A DNA stretch of 64,000 bases from positions 4,298,001-4,362,000 of the forward strand of contig NC_070568.1 of the NCBI RefSeq assembly GCF_026914185.1. The letters are read 5' to 3'. This document shows, piece by piece, positions 19,392 through 31,525 of this stretch. Every line of letters starts with the position of its first letter. Position 1 is the first letter of the stretch. The notes below the pieces were generated by a model. That model saw only the letters and a list, made by a program, of their open reading frames with translations. It searched no databases and was not told the origin of the DNA. The stretch comes from Puccinia triticina. Its lineage: Eukaryota > Basidiomycota > Pucciniomycetes > Pucciniales > Pucciniaceae. Both the position numbers and the translations under genes were made by a program.

Positions 19392-22300
19392 TCATTCTTC
19401 AGGAACCCAGACTCTATCCAGCAACCCATTAGCTAAGACAAGCACTCCAAACTTAACGCCACGATACAACTCATCATCAACACCACAATGATTGTGATTA
19501 TCATGATCATTGGATGGATCCTGGTCCGGATTTGTGGTGCTCTGCGGGGTGTTGTTCTTGGCCTTGGTGATAGAGGCTGGGAAGACAAGATGAGGGCAAA
19601 TCGGCTTAAAAATACCTGAAAGAAAAGAACTCAAATCGTGAATCAATTTCTTTCTTTATGAAAATAAAAGTCAAGTAAGGGGGAAGGAGACAAACAAGAA
19701 AGACATCCATGGACGCAAGAACATTGCTCCAAGAAGGATAAGATCTGCGTCAAGACTTCTTCGACATTCGTCGCCAAGTCTTTCAACCCAGAAACATCAT
19801 CATCACTGGTGCCAACATCATTGTATGAGCAATTGACGATCGATCGGTCCAAGTTTTTCTTCGGGTCCTCGTAGATCATGAGTCTTGCGATTTTTTGAGA
19901 AATTTGATCAAGGATTATCGGATGAGTTTTTTTGGAGAAGTGCATAGATTGGGAAAAAAGACAGAGAGAGGAGAGAGCGTACCGGTCGATCAGCTTGATC
20001 TCTTCGTGACTTGCTGTTTCTCCCCATGGTCCCCCGTTATGAAATCCGCGCTGGGAGTCGGTTTTCGGCGAGGAAGACTTGAAGAGTGGGCAGCTGGTTT
20101 TCAAGGTATGGGGCTGCTGAGGACCCCGAAATCTTGCTGACTCCGTCTTATGACTAGGATCCTGCGGATCTTGATCTGAGAGTTTCTTATTATTACTGCT
20201 GAATTTGAGATAGAGGATAAGATGTTCGAGTAAATGGATGACGAGGTTGATTTTGGGATAGTAGGACGAGGGCAACAGAAGGTCTGTGCTGCTTTCGTCT
20301 GAAGGATGGGGAAGGGAGGCGGAGTGAGGAGGCTTAAAGATGGAGACCAAGGACTGGATGATCGCGGTGGGGAGATCGATCCAGACCCCGACAGTCTTAG
20401 TCGACAAGACATTCGTCACCGTCCCATCCTCCCCTGTGTTTCCTACAGCGGCCGGCAGCTCGATCCGGTCCAGAACCTTCGCCCGGTTCTTCGCATCCAG
20501 CTTCAAGTAACCTGTAATCCTCGTCGTAACTGGCCCAACCAAAGAAAAAAGACCCAATCCACTCAGTAATCATGTCCTCCGTCTCGGATCTCGAAGAACA
20601 AGATTAGAAGGTATGGTTAAGGAGAAGGAGCTGACTTAGAATGTTTCCGTAGAATACGAAGTTAGAAGAATCGGGAAGGATGGGAAAGTTTCGAAAGACC
20701 TTGTCAGGAAGGATGAGGGTGTTGACGATAGGTTGAGTGAGGAAGTGAACAGCGGCGGCCCGGACGGAGATGGAGCGAAGGGGATGATTAAGATCGACGA
20801 CAAGGAGGGAAGAGCCTTGATGCAAGAAGATGGCACCTTCGAAACACTCGAAGAGTACCCGATCTCTCTCAATCTCTTCGAGGATTTTAGGACGGTTGGG
20901 AACTGAAATGTCGATGATAGTGTAGCTCTCCGAGCTCCCATCGAGGCCGGTGTTGGAATTCAGGCCTCTGATCGAAACCAGTTGGGAGGGGTTGGATTGG
21001 CGGGTGTGGAAGAAGCCCTGGTCGTCTCGGGCGAGATGTTCGAGACACAGATCGGGCAACTTGGGCCCGAAAAACTTGGTGTCTTCGGCCGGCACGACGG
21101 GGATCTCGTAGGCGGCACAGTGGAGATGGGCGAGCAGGAGGCGAGGGTTGTGTAGGTCGAGGGAGACGGAGGTGCCTTGGGCGTCGAAGAGCTCCTCCGG
21201 GTGGTTCGCAAAGTGTTGGTCCAAGCCACGCTGTTCGAGCACCAACATCGCCAGCGAATCCTTGCTTCGTCGGCCCGCTCGGCCGGCTTGCTGGATCAGT
21301 CCCGAGAGCGAATGGGGGAAGCCGAGACTGATCACCGCATCTAATCCGCCGATATCGATCCCCAGCTCCAGGGCTGTCGTGGCGACGATCCCAAGCAGCT
21401 CGCCGCTGAACATCTCCGACTCGATCAGGCGGCGCTCCTGGGCAGTGTAGCCGCCCCGATACGCACGCACCCGACCCTTCAGCTCCCTCCGTCCACTCTC
21501 CACGAGATCCTCCTGGACCTGCTTCATCAACAACTCGCACGTCCTCCGAATCCGACAAAAGACGATCGTCCGGACGCCGCGTTCGAGCAGTAACCGGAAC
21601 ACCCGCGAGGTCTCGACAATCGCGCTCACCCGGCCCGCGCCAGGATCCCGACTATCGACCAGCGGCGGGTTCCAGATCACGTGCCGTTTGGCTCCCGATG
21701 GCGCCCCGTCCTCAGAGACCAGCGAGACCTGATTGAAGCCAAACAGGCTCTTCATATGCGCCTCCGGATTGGTCGTCGTGGCCGAGCAGCTGATGAACCG
21801 CACCTCCTCGTTCCCCACCGCCTCACACACCCGTCTCAATCGCCGCATGATCATCGCCACATGCGCACCGAATATTCCCGCATAGATGTGCAGCTCATCG
21901 ACGACTACAAAACGTAGGTTCTGGAAGAATCGTCGCCAGTGTTCTTCGTTCGGAAGGATCGCCCAATGGAGCATGTCCGGGTTCGTGAAGATCACGTTGG
22001 CATGCTTCCGGATCCCTGCTCGATCGTCCGAGGGCGTATCTCCATCGTAGGTCTCTACCCGGACGAGTCGGGAGAGCGGCTGGCCGTAACTGAGGATGAG
22101 CTGATCGAGCGAGCGTTTCTGGTCCTGTGCCAATGCCTTGGTAGGAAAGATGTAGAGGCCGCAGTTGGTATGGCTCTTTTCGAGCGCCTGAAGCATGGGG
22201 ATTTGGTATATCAATGATTTCCCACTCGAGGTGCTGGTGGTGACGATGACATTCGAGCGCTCTGCGAGCAGGTCGATCGCCCTTGCCTGGTGGGAGTACA

Positions 22301-23475
22301 GCCGGGTAATGCCCTTGGTGGACTGTAAGGCCTCAATGATCTGTGGAGAGAGCTGGGAGCGTTCGAGATCTTGGAAACACGCCTGACGGGCGGGTGTCAC
22401 ATATTCGCCGTTCTCGACAATCTGGCCACGGAAATTCGGGCTGGCCTTGAGCTGCTCCAGCACGCTCTCGATCGTCGGTACTTCAGAGGAGGAGGATCCT
22501 AAGTTGGGCGGGAGCTTGGAGATGTTTGGGTCGGCTTCCGTGCTCTCCCGCCTGAGCGGATTGTTTGAGATGGCGCATTCGATCAGCAGCTGGGCCGGAT
22601 CGACCGGCGGATCTTCGGCTGCACAGGCCTCCAGAAGCTCCTCGACGGCTTCTTTGAACTGGAGGTTCCGTTTCTCGACCATCTTGATCATCATCTTAGG
22701 CGAGTAGCTGGGCGTGAGCAAGTCTTGTGCCGTCAGGGTATCCTGGGTGGGGCGGGTTGAGGGATCTGATTGGCTCTTCAGACGCGCGTGCTGGCTCGGA
22801 AGCTTTCGCGCATGTTTTTGGGCCGTCTTGAGCTCTCCATCAAGGAATTGGAAAAGCAGGACCTGTGCCGCTTCTTCCTCGGAAATCGCGTGGCCAGATC
22901 GCGAAGGTTGGGGATCATAGATGTTCAGATTCTTGGTGTTACGCTGCTGTTTGCTCGGTGCAGAGATTTCGTCGAGCGCGCCTAGCGTGTCTTTATCCAC
23001 ATAGGTGAAGCGGATAAGGTCGGGTAGGAGAGTTTTGATCTGAGCGACCGATTCAAGTTCCAGTGGGCTAATCAGACAGGGAGAAAATTGGAAGTTAGTA
23101 TGAGTTAACATATTAATAGAGTAGATAATGACAGACCACTTGATGAGACCTTCGACGCTTGACCTCATGTTTTCGATGGTCGTATGGAGATGTTTGCGGG
23201 TGGAGCAAAAGGTGAAGACGGTGTTGAGGGCCTGCCATCCGATTGCGCAAGGTTAGACACACAGATTTCCGAGGGTTAATCGGGAAGCAGGACCGAATTA
23301 AGAAGCTTACTTGATAGACCGGTTGCAGCTGCTGGAAGAATGGGGGCCATGCTCTCTGGGCGTTGCCTGCTGGCGAGTCGGTTCTCTTTCGGCGCTTTGT
23401 TCGATGGCCAGCTGGGGGCGAAGCGCTTCCCTCAGGAGGTGGATTGTTGCGGTTGAGTTTTTTCCGTGGGGGCAT
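19392..23475 (-). CDS. HRQ1: HRQ1 family ATP-dependent 3'-5' DNA helicase
   Basis: Five exons join in phase: 23475-23311, 23231-23137, 23067-20636, 20529-19696 and 19615-19392, giving 1249 aa. All four introns (69-106 nt) are GT-AG. The protein has the RecQ-like helicase core of Hrq1/DUF1998 proteins. Walker A is TSTSSGKS, motif II is VVVDELH and motif III is SCSATT. Motif IV is TIVFCRIRRTCELL, and motifs V-VI are TTALELGIDIGG and LIQQAGRAGRR. The C-terminal domain contains TTRITGYLKLD and a Cys cluster CSCVHGCLSCIFKPIC, completed only when the last intron (19616-19695) is removed; this probably binds zinc. The N-terminus is basic (PPRKKLN), fitting a nuclear protein. Yeast Hrq1 acts in interstrand cross-link repair and at telomeres; the same role is inferred here. 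The first in-frame ATG was taken as start. No sign of decay. Confidence 0.94.
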
Positions 23476-23700
23476 CGTCGGAATGGCAGGATGCAAACTC
23501 TCACTCAACCCCCCGCTTCCGCCACTTGAGCCGCAGGAAAATCACCACAGCTATGCCAAAAAATCCAGAGCATCCACCATTAAGGCTTGATGATGGTTGG
23601 GCCGTCGGCCACTGCCCCCGCCGGCAAGACCCAAACATGAAGAGCTCTGACCGGGTCGGCAGGCTTTCCCAACACGCCTCGTCACAAAAAATGCTTGAAA

Positions 23701-24117
23701 TTACAGTTCAAATTCTTGAGACAATTCTTTTTCGGCTGCAATGCTCCCGTCCTCGCCACTCGGAGCCGAAAAATCCACGTTCCTCCCTTGGAGAGTAGAA
23801 ACCCCCAAACTCGGCATCGGCTCCTCAATCAGCCTCTCGGAACCTATTGGAATGGACAATGTAGCATGAGCTAGCATGAGCTGCATGAGCCCCAGAGAAG
23901 GATATACGTCTTGAGTGTGTTGAGACTTGTAACAAGTCTCACGAGCAATGTTCTCAGACCTCCCTGAAATAGAATGAACAATCAAGCTGACCTCAATACC
24001 TCAAGAATTTCCAGCAGCAGTCTTTCCAGCGAGTGAAGAAAGAGGGATATTCACCATATTCGCAATCATCGACAACACTTGCACCGGCATCTCTCGTTTA
24101 CCTTTTCCGCTAGACAT
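23701..24117 (-). CDS. Possible small gene divergent from RING gene A
   Basis: Two minus-strand frames (24117-24001 and 23985-23701) could be exons of one small protein: the first ATG gives MSSGKGKREMPV, and a plausible 3' splice site (TTCTATTTCAG) opens the second. A TGA at the end of the first frame precedes the only nearby GT, so the junction does not work as written. No family is recognised. A degraded counterpart seems to exist upstream of RING gene C (27480-27840), so it was part of the duplicated unit. Confidence 0.25.
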
Positions 24118-24478
24118 TCTTCTTCCCACAGATCTCCTGTCCAACGTTTCAATCATCCCTGCCGATATCCATTCGAATCGGCCATTTGGGTTATCGCAGG
24201 TGTGCAGTCTGTGCTGGTGGATGCTTCTTGCCGGGTCCTGCAAGCTAATTGGTCGAAGCATGAAATCTTACCAATAGGTACAATCCCTCTGCAAATTCTG
24301 CCGCATATTCCAACGTCTTCCAGTAAAGGACAACAAAAACGCTTCACCTTTTCGCAATGGCTACTTGGTTATTATTCCTGATGGTTAAGCGCTCTTTGTT
24401 TCATTAAGGCCCGGGGTGATAATTCTCAGGACTTGCCACTGATGAGTAAATATTTAGCTTCTTGGGCATAGCTTACAA

Positions 24479-25270
24479 ATGGATACTGTAATAGAAATCG
24501 GACAGCATTCAGACTTGGGACGCGCTCGAGAGACCGCGAGTCACTCCAACCCATTTGCAGCCCACTCAAATCAAGTCAATGTCAATTCGCCTGAAGAGCC
24601 AGCCCCCAACGTGAGTGCATGTGATTCAGAGGATCAAGCCTTAACTTACAAGCTTCCTACGAGCTAATTTTTTATCTGGGGACGTGAGCAGCCCGAGTTA
24701 TGTTTGCAAATTGGTGAAGATGACAAAGCAACTAGGCCGACAGACCCCGAAACTGCCAGTCAAGCTGATCCGGCAGGCTCTAGTGTTGGAGTACGGAAGT
24801 ATAGAACTATCGAGTGTCCGATTTGCCTAGAATCTTGCTCAGAAAATGAAGGCAGCGGCTTGACACAGGTTGCAGGATGCTTGCATGAATTTTGCACTGC
24901 GTGTCTGAAGACATGGATCACCGAAAGTCCTACTTGTCCAACTTGCCGAGGACATGTTCATTTGCCGCAAACTGACGTTCCAACAAGCACTGACCAGACG
25001 GCGCCAATCAGAGTAGAAATCGGCGTAGAAGTCACTGAGCCAGTTCAGGCACGCAGGGCTCAGGCTCCGGTGGCAGCATCCACTGAACGACTACCAACAA
25101 TCAATGTATTACACTTACAATCTCAAGCAGTAGCACGGCGCAATTTACTCGATCGACAATTAGCCCAACGGAATGCAAATCGGCAAAATTGGGCGATGGC
25201 TTTTGGTTTTTCGTGTGCCGTCGTGGCAACGTACTTCCTGGTCGAATATGTTGGGTATTTAACACAGTAA
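24479..25270 (+). CDS. RING gene A: C3HC4 finger protein with C-terminal membrane segment
   Basis: Two exons (24479-24610, 24692-25270) joined by an 81 nt GT-AG intron give 236 aa. The RING finger is complete: CPICLESC opens it, GCLHEFCTAC holds ligands 3-6, and CPTC closes it. A hydrophobic stretch of about 20 residues (WAMAFGFSCAVVATYFLVEY) near the C-terminus suggests tail anchoring in a membrane. RING proteins of this kind are usually E3 ubiquitin ligases; substrate and membrane are unknown. The start was chosen because the leader CTTACAAATGG is shared by all three copies. Genes B (26.1-26.8 kb) and C (28.2-28.9 kb) are its paralogues with the same exon structure. Confidence 0.85.
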
Positions 25271-26110
25271 GCTCTCCTGTTGGGCTCGCCTGCGGCATCT
25301 CAGTCTTCGTCAACTTTCGATAACTTGAAATGCTTCTGACACACCTCTTTCAACACCAGTAACAAACATTTGTACCACCCAGGAACTTGAAGTTAGCAGT
25401 AGAAATTTCTATTATCCTCTCCCTATACAGCGATAATTGTTGAGATGGAAGCCTTCAAAACAGCTGGAAGCATACAAAACAGCAGACCGCTTGCATCCAA
25501 TTGTCCAGGCAATCCAAGATTGACAGGGTCTCCAAATTTTATATATGTCTTCAGATGCAACAAATCACGAGTTTGTGTTTTTCTGCGTACTCAGCTTTGG
25601 TCTAAGCAGAAAAATGTTTTGATTGTATTATTGGAATAATTTGTAGAATTCGGTTCTTTCTCAACATGTGTTTCTATACTCGATTTCCAAAATCACAAAT
25701 GCATCTGACACCAAGCTTATATGAGAGGAGGCATTGCGGGTTGGATTGAATAAAAAAAAGTCCGCTAAAGTAGCATATATTCCAGGTGGTAGAAACACCC
25801 TCTCAAACAATGGAGAAGTAAAAAAAAAGACTGTATAAGGATTTCAAGAACCTGCCACTCTTGGCTTTTCTGAGAATTGGAAAAATTATATGCCAGTTGT
25901 CTGGTACTTTGTGCGAACTTCCACATCAACAATTCTGTCTGAATTATCATAGGGGAGAGATAAGAGTTATAGATACTGCTTGGAAACTCATTTTTGGTTA
26001 AAGAATTTCCAGAACTGGTTTTGAAAGAGGTGTGTCAAAGTCAGACGCATTTCAAGTTAATAAAAGTTGATCAAAGCTGAGATGCATTAGGTTCAATCGA
26101 AGTAGAGAAC
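25271..26110. other. Spacer between convergent RING genes A and B
   Basis: No gene seen. Both 3' flanks carry similar sequence (CTTGAAATGCTTCTGACACACC after gene A; the reverse complement reads CTTGAAATGCGTCTGAC after gene B), so the flanks were duplicated in inverted orientation together with the genes. Confidence 0.5.
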
Positions 26111-26825
26111 TCAACGGGTTAGAAACTCAATCCACGTCAACAAGGAAAGGCCTATGAGCAAAATCTTGAAACCGCTGATAAATAGTTCCCGTGGTTTTTG
26201 CCAATACGCCACGGCTTGATTGAACGTTCCTACTTCTTGAGCCAGTGATTGCGATGCCTCAACTCGAGAATTGCGTGCTACGGGAGTTGGAGGTTGAAAT
26301 TCTACTGCGATTGATGCCACACGGCGAGCACTGAGTGACTCTTGCGCCTCAGGATCGGGCACTCGGCATAGTGGACAGGTATCGTGTTCTTCGAACCATT
26401 TATCAACACATTTAGTGCCAAAGACATGCTTGCATGCTTGGAGTCGTTTTAAGCCAGTTGTGTGAACTGCATGGCAAACTGGACACCATGTTGGAGGAAT
26501 GTGAATCATGTGGAGGGCTTCACCGCTAGAGCTTGCGATACTGGTGGGTGACCGTGTGTGACTCGAAGTTTTCGGGGCTTTCCTTCTGGCTTTTTGTTCA
26601 CCAATTGGCCAATTCACCACGAGCTGCTCACCTCGCCATATGGAAAATGATTTTAGCTTGCAGAAACCTCCGAATTTGCGGCTCAATCTTGTAAAAAAAA
26701 GTACTCACATGAGGGGACTGAGGCAAATTCATGTTGACTTGATCTGGGTGGTGTCCAACTATGTTCCAGTGACTACCGGGCTCTCGAGCGTGTCCAAGGT
26801 CTGCGAATTCTATTGAAATGGCCAT
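26111..26825 (-). CDS. RING gene B: RING-like membrane protein lacking one zinc ligand
   Basis: Two exons (26825-26709, 26623-26111) around an 85 nt intron encode 209 aa. The layout equals gene A: N-terminal HAREPGSHW region, RING-like domain, C-terminal hydrophobic segment. The finger reads CPVCHAV, CKHVFGTKC, then CPLCR. The fifth ligand position, Cys in gene A (CLHEFCTAC), is Gly here, so one zinc site should be weakened or lost. The frame is open and the splice sites are canonical, so it could be a functional but altered paralogue, or an early pseudogene. It lies in opposite orientation to A and C. Confidence 0.75.
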
Positions 26826-28195
26826 TTGTAAACTATGCCCAACAAGCTGAGGATTCAAATGTTAGTGCTAGGATTTGAGGAATATGATCCCGTGCCATAA
26901 TGAAATAAAGAGTGCTCAACTATCAGGTATATTAGCCACCCAGCCATTGCGGAAATAAGAACAGTTTTTATTCTCAAGGACGCAATAAAGTCAAGGAGGA
27001 TTTCAGACTGTTGAAGTAAAGTTTAAAAACAGGTTTTATTGTACGATGTTGTAATGTTTGGTAGAGTTCACAGATGGATTGTACCTTTTGATAAGTTTTT
27101 AAGACTTGACTGTTTGCTGCACTCAACGTGAATTGTCCACCAGCACACCTGAAATACCAAGAGTGTTCAAGCCGAAAAATATATGTTGATAGGGATGAGG
27201 GTCACGATAGACAGGATTTCTGCAGAGAAAACGATGTATAAAGAAAAAGATAAACGAGAAGTGATCTTTTAAGGCAAAGTGTTGTCGATTTCGTTGATTG
27301 ATTGTTAGAACGGAATTCGGCTGAAAACTTGGCCCTGATAGTTTTTCTTCACTTCTTGGGCAGCATTGGAAATGATATCTATCTAGGCCCTCATTGAGAT
27401 CGCTTCTGAAGAACTTTTCAACTTCGAATCAATATTTATTTAAGATCCTCAAACAGGAGATACGCCCGGCTCCCCCCAGGAATGTGACTACATAGCAGCA
27501 GTGCCTGCAGAGAAGGATACAGGTCTTCAGGCGCGTTGGAACCCGTATCAAGTCTTAGTTATTCCTCATTTTCGAGCTTCAAACCGTCTTCGGAGGAGAT
27601 AACTTCAGGCGTCTTTGAAAAAGAAAATGTTAGAATCTCTTTTTCAAGAAGTTCCATCTCAAGGAGGTGCCCAGAACCATTACCGCTGCCAAAAAAGTGA
27701 AGAAACCCTAGTAAGTACGGTTAACTTCACCACTTTCCATCCCAGTCATCAAACAACCGAATTATCGACAACGCTTAAACTATCATCTCTCGTTTGTATT
27801 TTTCTCTCTATATTTTTTTCTCCATAGATCTCCCATTTATCTTGTTCTTCATCCCTAGTAAAAATTTGTCCGGCTCGACCACTCTGGTTGGCACCGGTGT
27901 GTTGCGTGTGCTAGCGGATGATTCGCGTCAACCACAAAAAACTAAAGTCAAATCATGAAACATTTTCTACAGGTGCAATCACTCTGCGAATTCTACCGAA
28001 TATCGCAACGTTTTGCGATACACGCTGCTTAAATTTTTACGTCCTTGGAAATAAAAAAACTTCGTATTTCGTAATGGCTAGGTGGCTATTATTGCTGATG
28101 GTTAAGCGCTCTTTGTTTCATTATAGCTCGGGATAATGATCCTCGAATCTTAGCACTAATGTTTGGATCCTTGGCTTGTTGGGCACAGCTTACAA
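26826..28195. other. Spacer with duplicated promoter region upstream of RING gene C
   Basis: No intact gene. The last part (about 27955-28195) matches the region upstream of gene A (24262-24478), including GCTCTTTGTTTCATTA and the CAGCTTACAAATGGA start context. These shared blocks are the best candidates for a common promoter. Confidence 0.55.
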
Positions 28196-28917
28196 ATGGA
28201 CACTGTGATAGAAATGGGACAGTATTCAGACCCGGGACACGCCCGAGAGCCCGCTAATCACTGCAGCATATTTGAAGACCACTCCAGTCAGGTCAACATC
28301 AATTTTCCTCAAGAACCGGCCCCCAGTGTGAGTGCATTCTGCTCATAAGATTGGAACTCGAATTCTGACGTTTCTAAGAGTTGAATTTTTACTTATCTTG
28401 CAAGGCAAGCAGCCCGACGCACGCTTGACAATCAATGAAGACAATCAAGCGAGTACTGGGACAGCTCCAGAAACTTGCAGTCACCCATCCACTGATCCGG
28501 CAGGCTCAAGTGATGGAGCCCCAAAGAAGAGAATTTTTGATTGTGCAATTTGCATGGAAGATCGCTCAGAAGAAGATGTCTTGGAGTTGAGACAGTTCCC
28601 AGTATGCACCACTTTGTCGACAAGCATTGGCGCAACCTGTAACACCAAGCACTCGCCAGACCGGACAACTCAGAGCAGAAATATTTGGACAGATCAATGT
28701 AGAAAGCAACGCTCACACTCCGGGATTGAATGAAGAAGTATCCAGAAACAATCCACCACATTTGCAAGTTCAAGTAGTGGCACAAATGAATATACACTCT
28801 CAACAAATAATACAACATAATGAATCAGGGCAGAATTATGGGAAAGGTTTTGCTTTTACTTGTGGGTTGACATTTGTCATTGTGTTAATTCAATTTTTTG
28901 GGTATCTAACACAGTAA
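28196..28917 (+). pseudogene. RING gene C: broken paralogue with truncated RING
   Basis: Exon 1 (28196-28327) has exactly the length of gene A exon 1, and the intron ends at 28412. The RING starts normally (CAICMEDRS) but after the first half about 60-70 nt present in gene A are missing and the frame shifts. The C-terminal part (PSTRQTGQLRAEIFGQ to the end FFGYLTQ) continues in another frame at 28627-28917 with an intact membrane segment. The second zinc-binding half is absent, so no functional RING can form. Confidence 0.8.
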
Positions 28918-29447
28918 GTGATCCCCTGTGGCATCTCAGTTTTCATGACCTTTCAATGACTTGATATGACCCTGACACGCCTCTTTTGACCTTAGTAACA
29001 AGTTTCTGTACCATGGATGAACTTCTGTACTACGGATGAAATTCTCTACAGTGGCTGAACTTCCAAGCAATAGCTACATTATAATAGCCTCTTCCTAAAA
29101 AATTTACAGAACCCCAATTCAGGAGTAATCAAAGAAAGAGGGACAATTTTTAGATTTCTGACTATTGAGTGAATCAATGAACTTGTTCTTTTTGTTCTTA
29201 AGCCAGAACTTAAACTCCAAATATTTCTTGAAGACATCATTGGAGGAGATTGTCTTGACATCCTGGGGCAGCTCGGGATTCAAATGAGAGCAGGGCAATG
29301 ATTTGTGGTGGTGTTTGTCAAGCTTATGCTACTTATGAGTCACCTTCACCAGGAAAAATCAGTAGTCACTAGATGACAACTGACATGACACCTGCTCCAG
29401 CTGGCTATCCAGCCTCTAGTGCAATTTTCACAAGCTGATCCTCAGCT

Positions 29448-29590
29448 TTGTCCCAGGCCCAGCTGCTGCTCAGCCTTGGCCCAGGCCCAGCTGCTGCTCA
29501 GCCTTGGCCCAGGCCCAGCTGCTGCTCAGCCTTGGCCCAGGCCCAGCTGCTGCTCAGCCTTGGCCCAGGCCCAGCTGCTGCTCAGCCTTT
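29448..29590 (+). repeat. 28 bp tandem repeat, five copies
   Basis: TTGGCCCAGGCCCAGCTGCT plus GCTCAGCC repeats five times with almost no change in the left arm of the fold-back element. The right arm keeps only one to two degenerate copies, so the expansion happened after the palindrome formed. Confidence 0.95.
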
Positions 29591-29727
29591 GCCTGAGCAA
29601 GAACGGGCATTGATAAATGCACACCCGTCCCCCGGGGGCACGCCCACGCCCACCCCCTTTGAAAAGCTTTATCAAGGGCGTGCGAGGGCGTGCACGCCCC
29701 CACATAGGCGTGACAAGCGTGCACCGT

Positions 29728-30990
29728 GCCTGCTCGCCGAGAGCCCCTCGGTGGGCAGGTGCATGTACATACATATACCTGCTCGCCGAGAGCCCCTCGG
29801 CGGGTAGGTGTATGTATCCCTGCTCGCCGAGAAGGATAACTCTCGGCGAGCAAGTATACAAACACCTGCCCGCCAAGCCTGCTCACCTAGAGCCCCTCGG
29901 CGGGCAGGTACAGATCCCACCTCGCCGAGAGCCTTGCCTGCTCGCGAGAAGGATAACTCTCGGCGAGCAGGGCATGTATACCTGCTCACCGAGAGCCCCT
30001 CGGCGGGCAGGTGCATGTATACCTGCTCGCCGAGAGAAATTATCGGCGAGCAGGCATACAGATCCCACCTCGCCGAGAGCCTCTTGGCGAGAAGGTATAC
30101 ATATACCTGCCCACCAAGCCTGCTCACCGAGAGCCCCTCGGCGGGCAGGTGCATTTATACCTGCTCGCCGAGAGGAATCCTCGGCGAGCAGGCATACAGA
30201 TCCCACCTCGCCGAGGGCCTCTCGGGAGCAGGTATACTTGAACCTGCCCGCCGAGGGGCTCTTGGCGAGCAGGCTCGCCGGGAAAGTGTTTGTATACCTG
30301 CTCGCCGAGAGTTATCCTTCTCGGCGAGCAGGCAAGGCTCTCGGCGAGCGGGGATATGTATGCCTGCTCGCCGAGAGGTGTATGCCTGCTCGCCATGGAT
30401 TTCTCTCGGCGAGCAGGTATACATGCACCTCCCGCCGAGCCCGCTCGCCAAGAGCCCCTCGTCGGGCAGGTGCAAGTATACCTGCTCGCCGAGAGGCTCT
30501 TGGCGAGGTGGGATATGTATGCCTGCTCGCCGAGGAGGTATAAATGCACCTGCCCGCCGAGGGGCTCTCGGTGAGCAGGCTCGGCGGGCAGGTGTATGTA
30601 TACCTGCTCGCCGAGAGGCTCTCGGCGAGGTGGGATCTGTATGCCTGCTCGCCGAGGATTTCTCTCGGCGAGCAGGTATACATGCACCTGCCCGCCGAGG
30701 GGCTCTCGGTGAGCAGGTATACATGCACCTGCTCGCCGAGAGTTATCCTTCTCGGCGAGCAGGGATACATACACCTACCCGCCGAGGGGGGCGGGCAGGT
30801 GTTTGTATACCTGCTCGCCGAGAGTTATTCTTCTCGGCGAGCAGGCAAGGCTCTCGGCGAGCAGGTGCATGTATACCTGCTCTCCGAGAGGCTCTCGGCG
30901 AGGTGGGATCTGTACCTGCCCGCCGAGGGGCTCTCGGCGAGCAGGTATACTTGCACCTGCCCGCCGAGGGGCTCCCAACGAGCCATGGTG
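29728..30990. repeat. Array of about 28 short hairpins with 10 bp spacers
   Basis: Units begin CCTGCTCGCCGAGAG or CCTGCCCGCCGAGGG and end with the complementary CTCTCGGCGAGCAGG or a variant. They are separated mostly by 10 bp spacers such as TGCATGTATA, TATACATGCA, CATACAGATC and TATACATATA. Centres vary (GTTATCCTT, AAATTAT, GGAAT). Some units are fused or truncated. The order of unit types is mirrored around the centre of the element. Confidence 0.95.
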
Positions 30991-31525
30991 CACGCCCGTG
31001 AACGCCCATGTGGGGGCGTGCACGCCCTCGCACGCCCATACAGCGGCGTGCATGCCCTTCGACTCGCACACCCTTGATAAAGGGCGTGCGGTCCACCTGA
31101 CCGGTCCGCATATTCCCCCCTTGAAGGATTGTTCCCGCGCGCGCGGGAGACATCCTTCAAGGGTGTGTTACACCCAACCAGCGCCACACGCCCTTTTCGA
31201 AGGGCGTGGGCGAGGGTGTGCCCCCGGGGGACGGGTGTGCGTTTATCAACACCCGTTCTTGCTCAAGCAAAGGCTGAGCAGTGGCTTTTCCTGTGCCAAG
31301 ACTGAGGGGCAGCTGGGCCTGGGCCAAGGCTGAGCAGCAGCTGTGCCTGGGACAAAGCTGAGGAGCAGCTTGTGAAAAATGCAAGCTAGAGGCTTCAGCT
31401 GTGCCAAAATGGGCACTGAGCTGTGTGCCAGCCAGCCCTTAACTAGCAGATGGAGTAGCTTTGGAGCTGAAACCAGAGCTGTGTTATGTCAGTTGTCATC
31501 AACTGACTACTTTTTTTTCCTGGTG

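Larger units (their letters stand above)
29347..31525. mobile_element. 2.2 kb fold-back element with CACTA-like ends
   Basis: The left end CACCAGGAAAAATCAGTAG and the reversed right end CACCAGGAAAAAAAAGTAG continue to pair through TGATGACAACTGACAT and through most of the next 350 bp. A 3 bp duplication CTT flanks the ends (29344-29346, 31526-31528). CAC starts and 3 bp duplications fit CACTA-type transposons, and a Tnp2-like transposase of that group lies at 60.8-64 kb. The whole element is one large imperfect palindrome centred near 30436. It contains no gene: the long frames seen on both strands are by-products of the GC-rich hairpin repeats. Confidence 0.75.

Noticed and set aside
19643..20557. 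Separate gene downstream of HRQ1
   Set aside because: Removing a 106 nt intron joins it in phase to the helicase, and it contains the family's C-terminal TTRITGYLK and Cys motifs.
29728..30990. CRISPR-like array (regular repeats and spacers)
   Set aside because: The repeats are palindromes with recurring, not unique, spacers of 10 bp; the genome is eukaryotic and no cas gene is near.
29617..31333. Long ORFs (up to 397 codons) on both strands of the fold-back array
   Set aside because: They exist in all frames, encode only repeated RRAGIH/CSPRAPRR-like peptides and follow directly from GC-rich hairpin repeats without stop codons. No coding signal.
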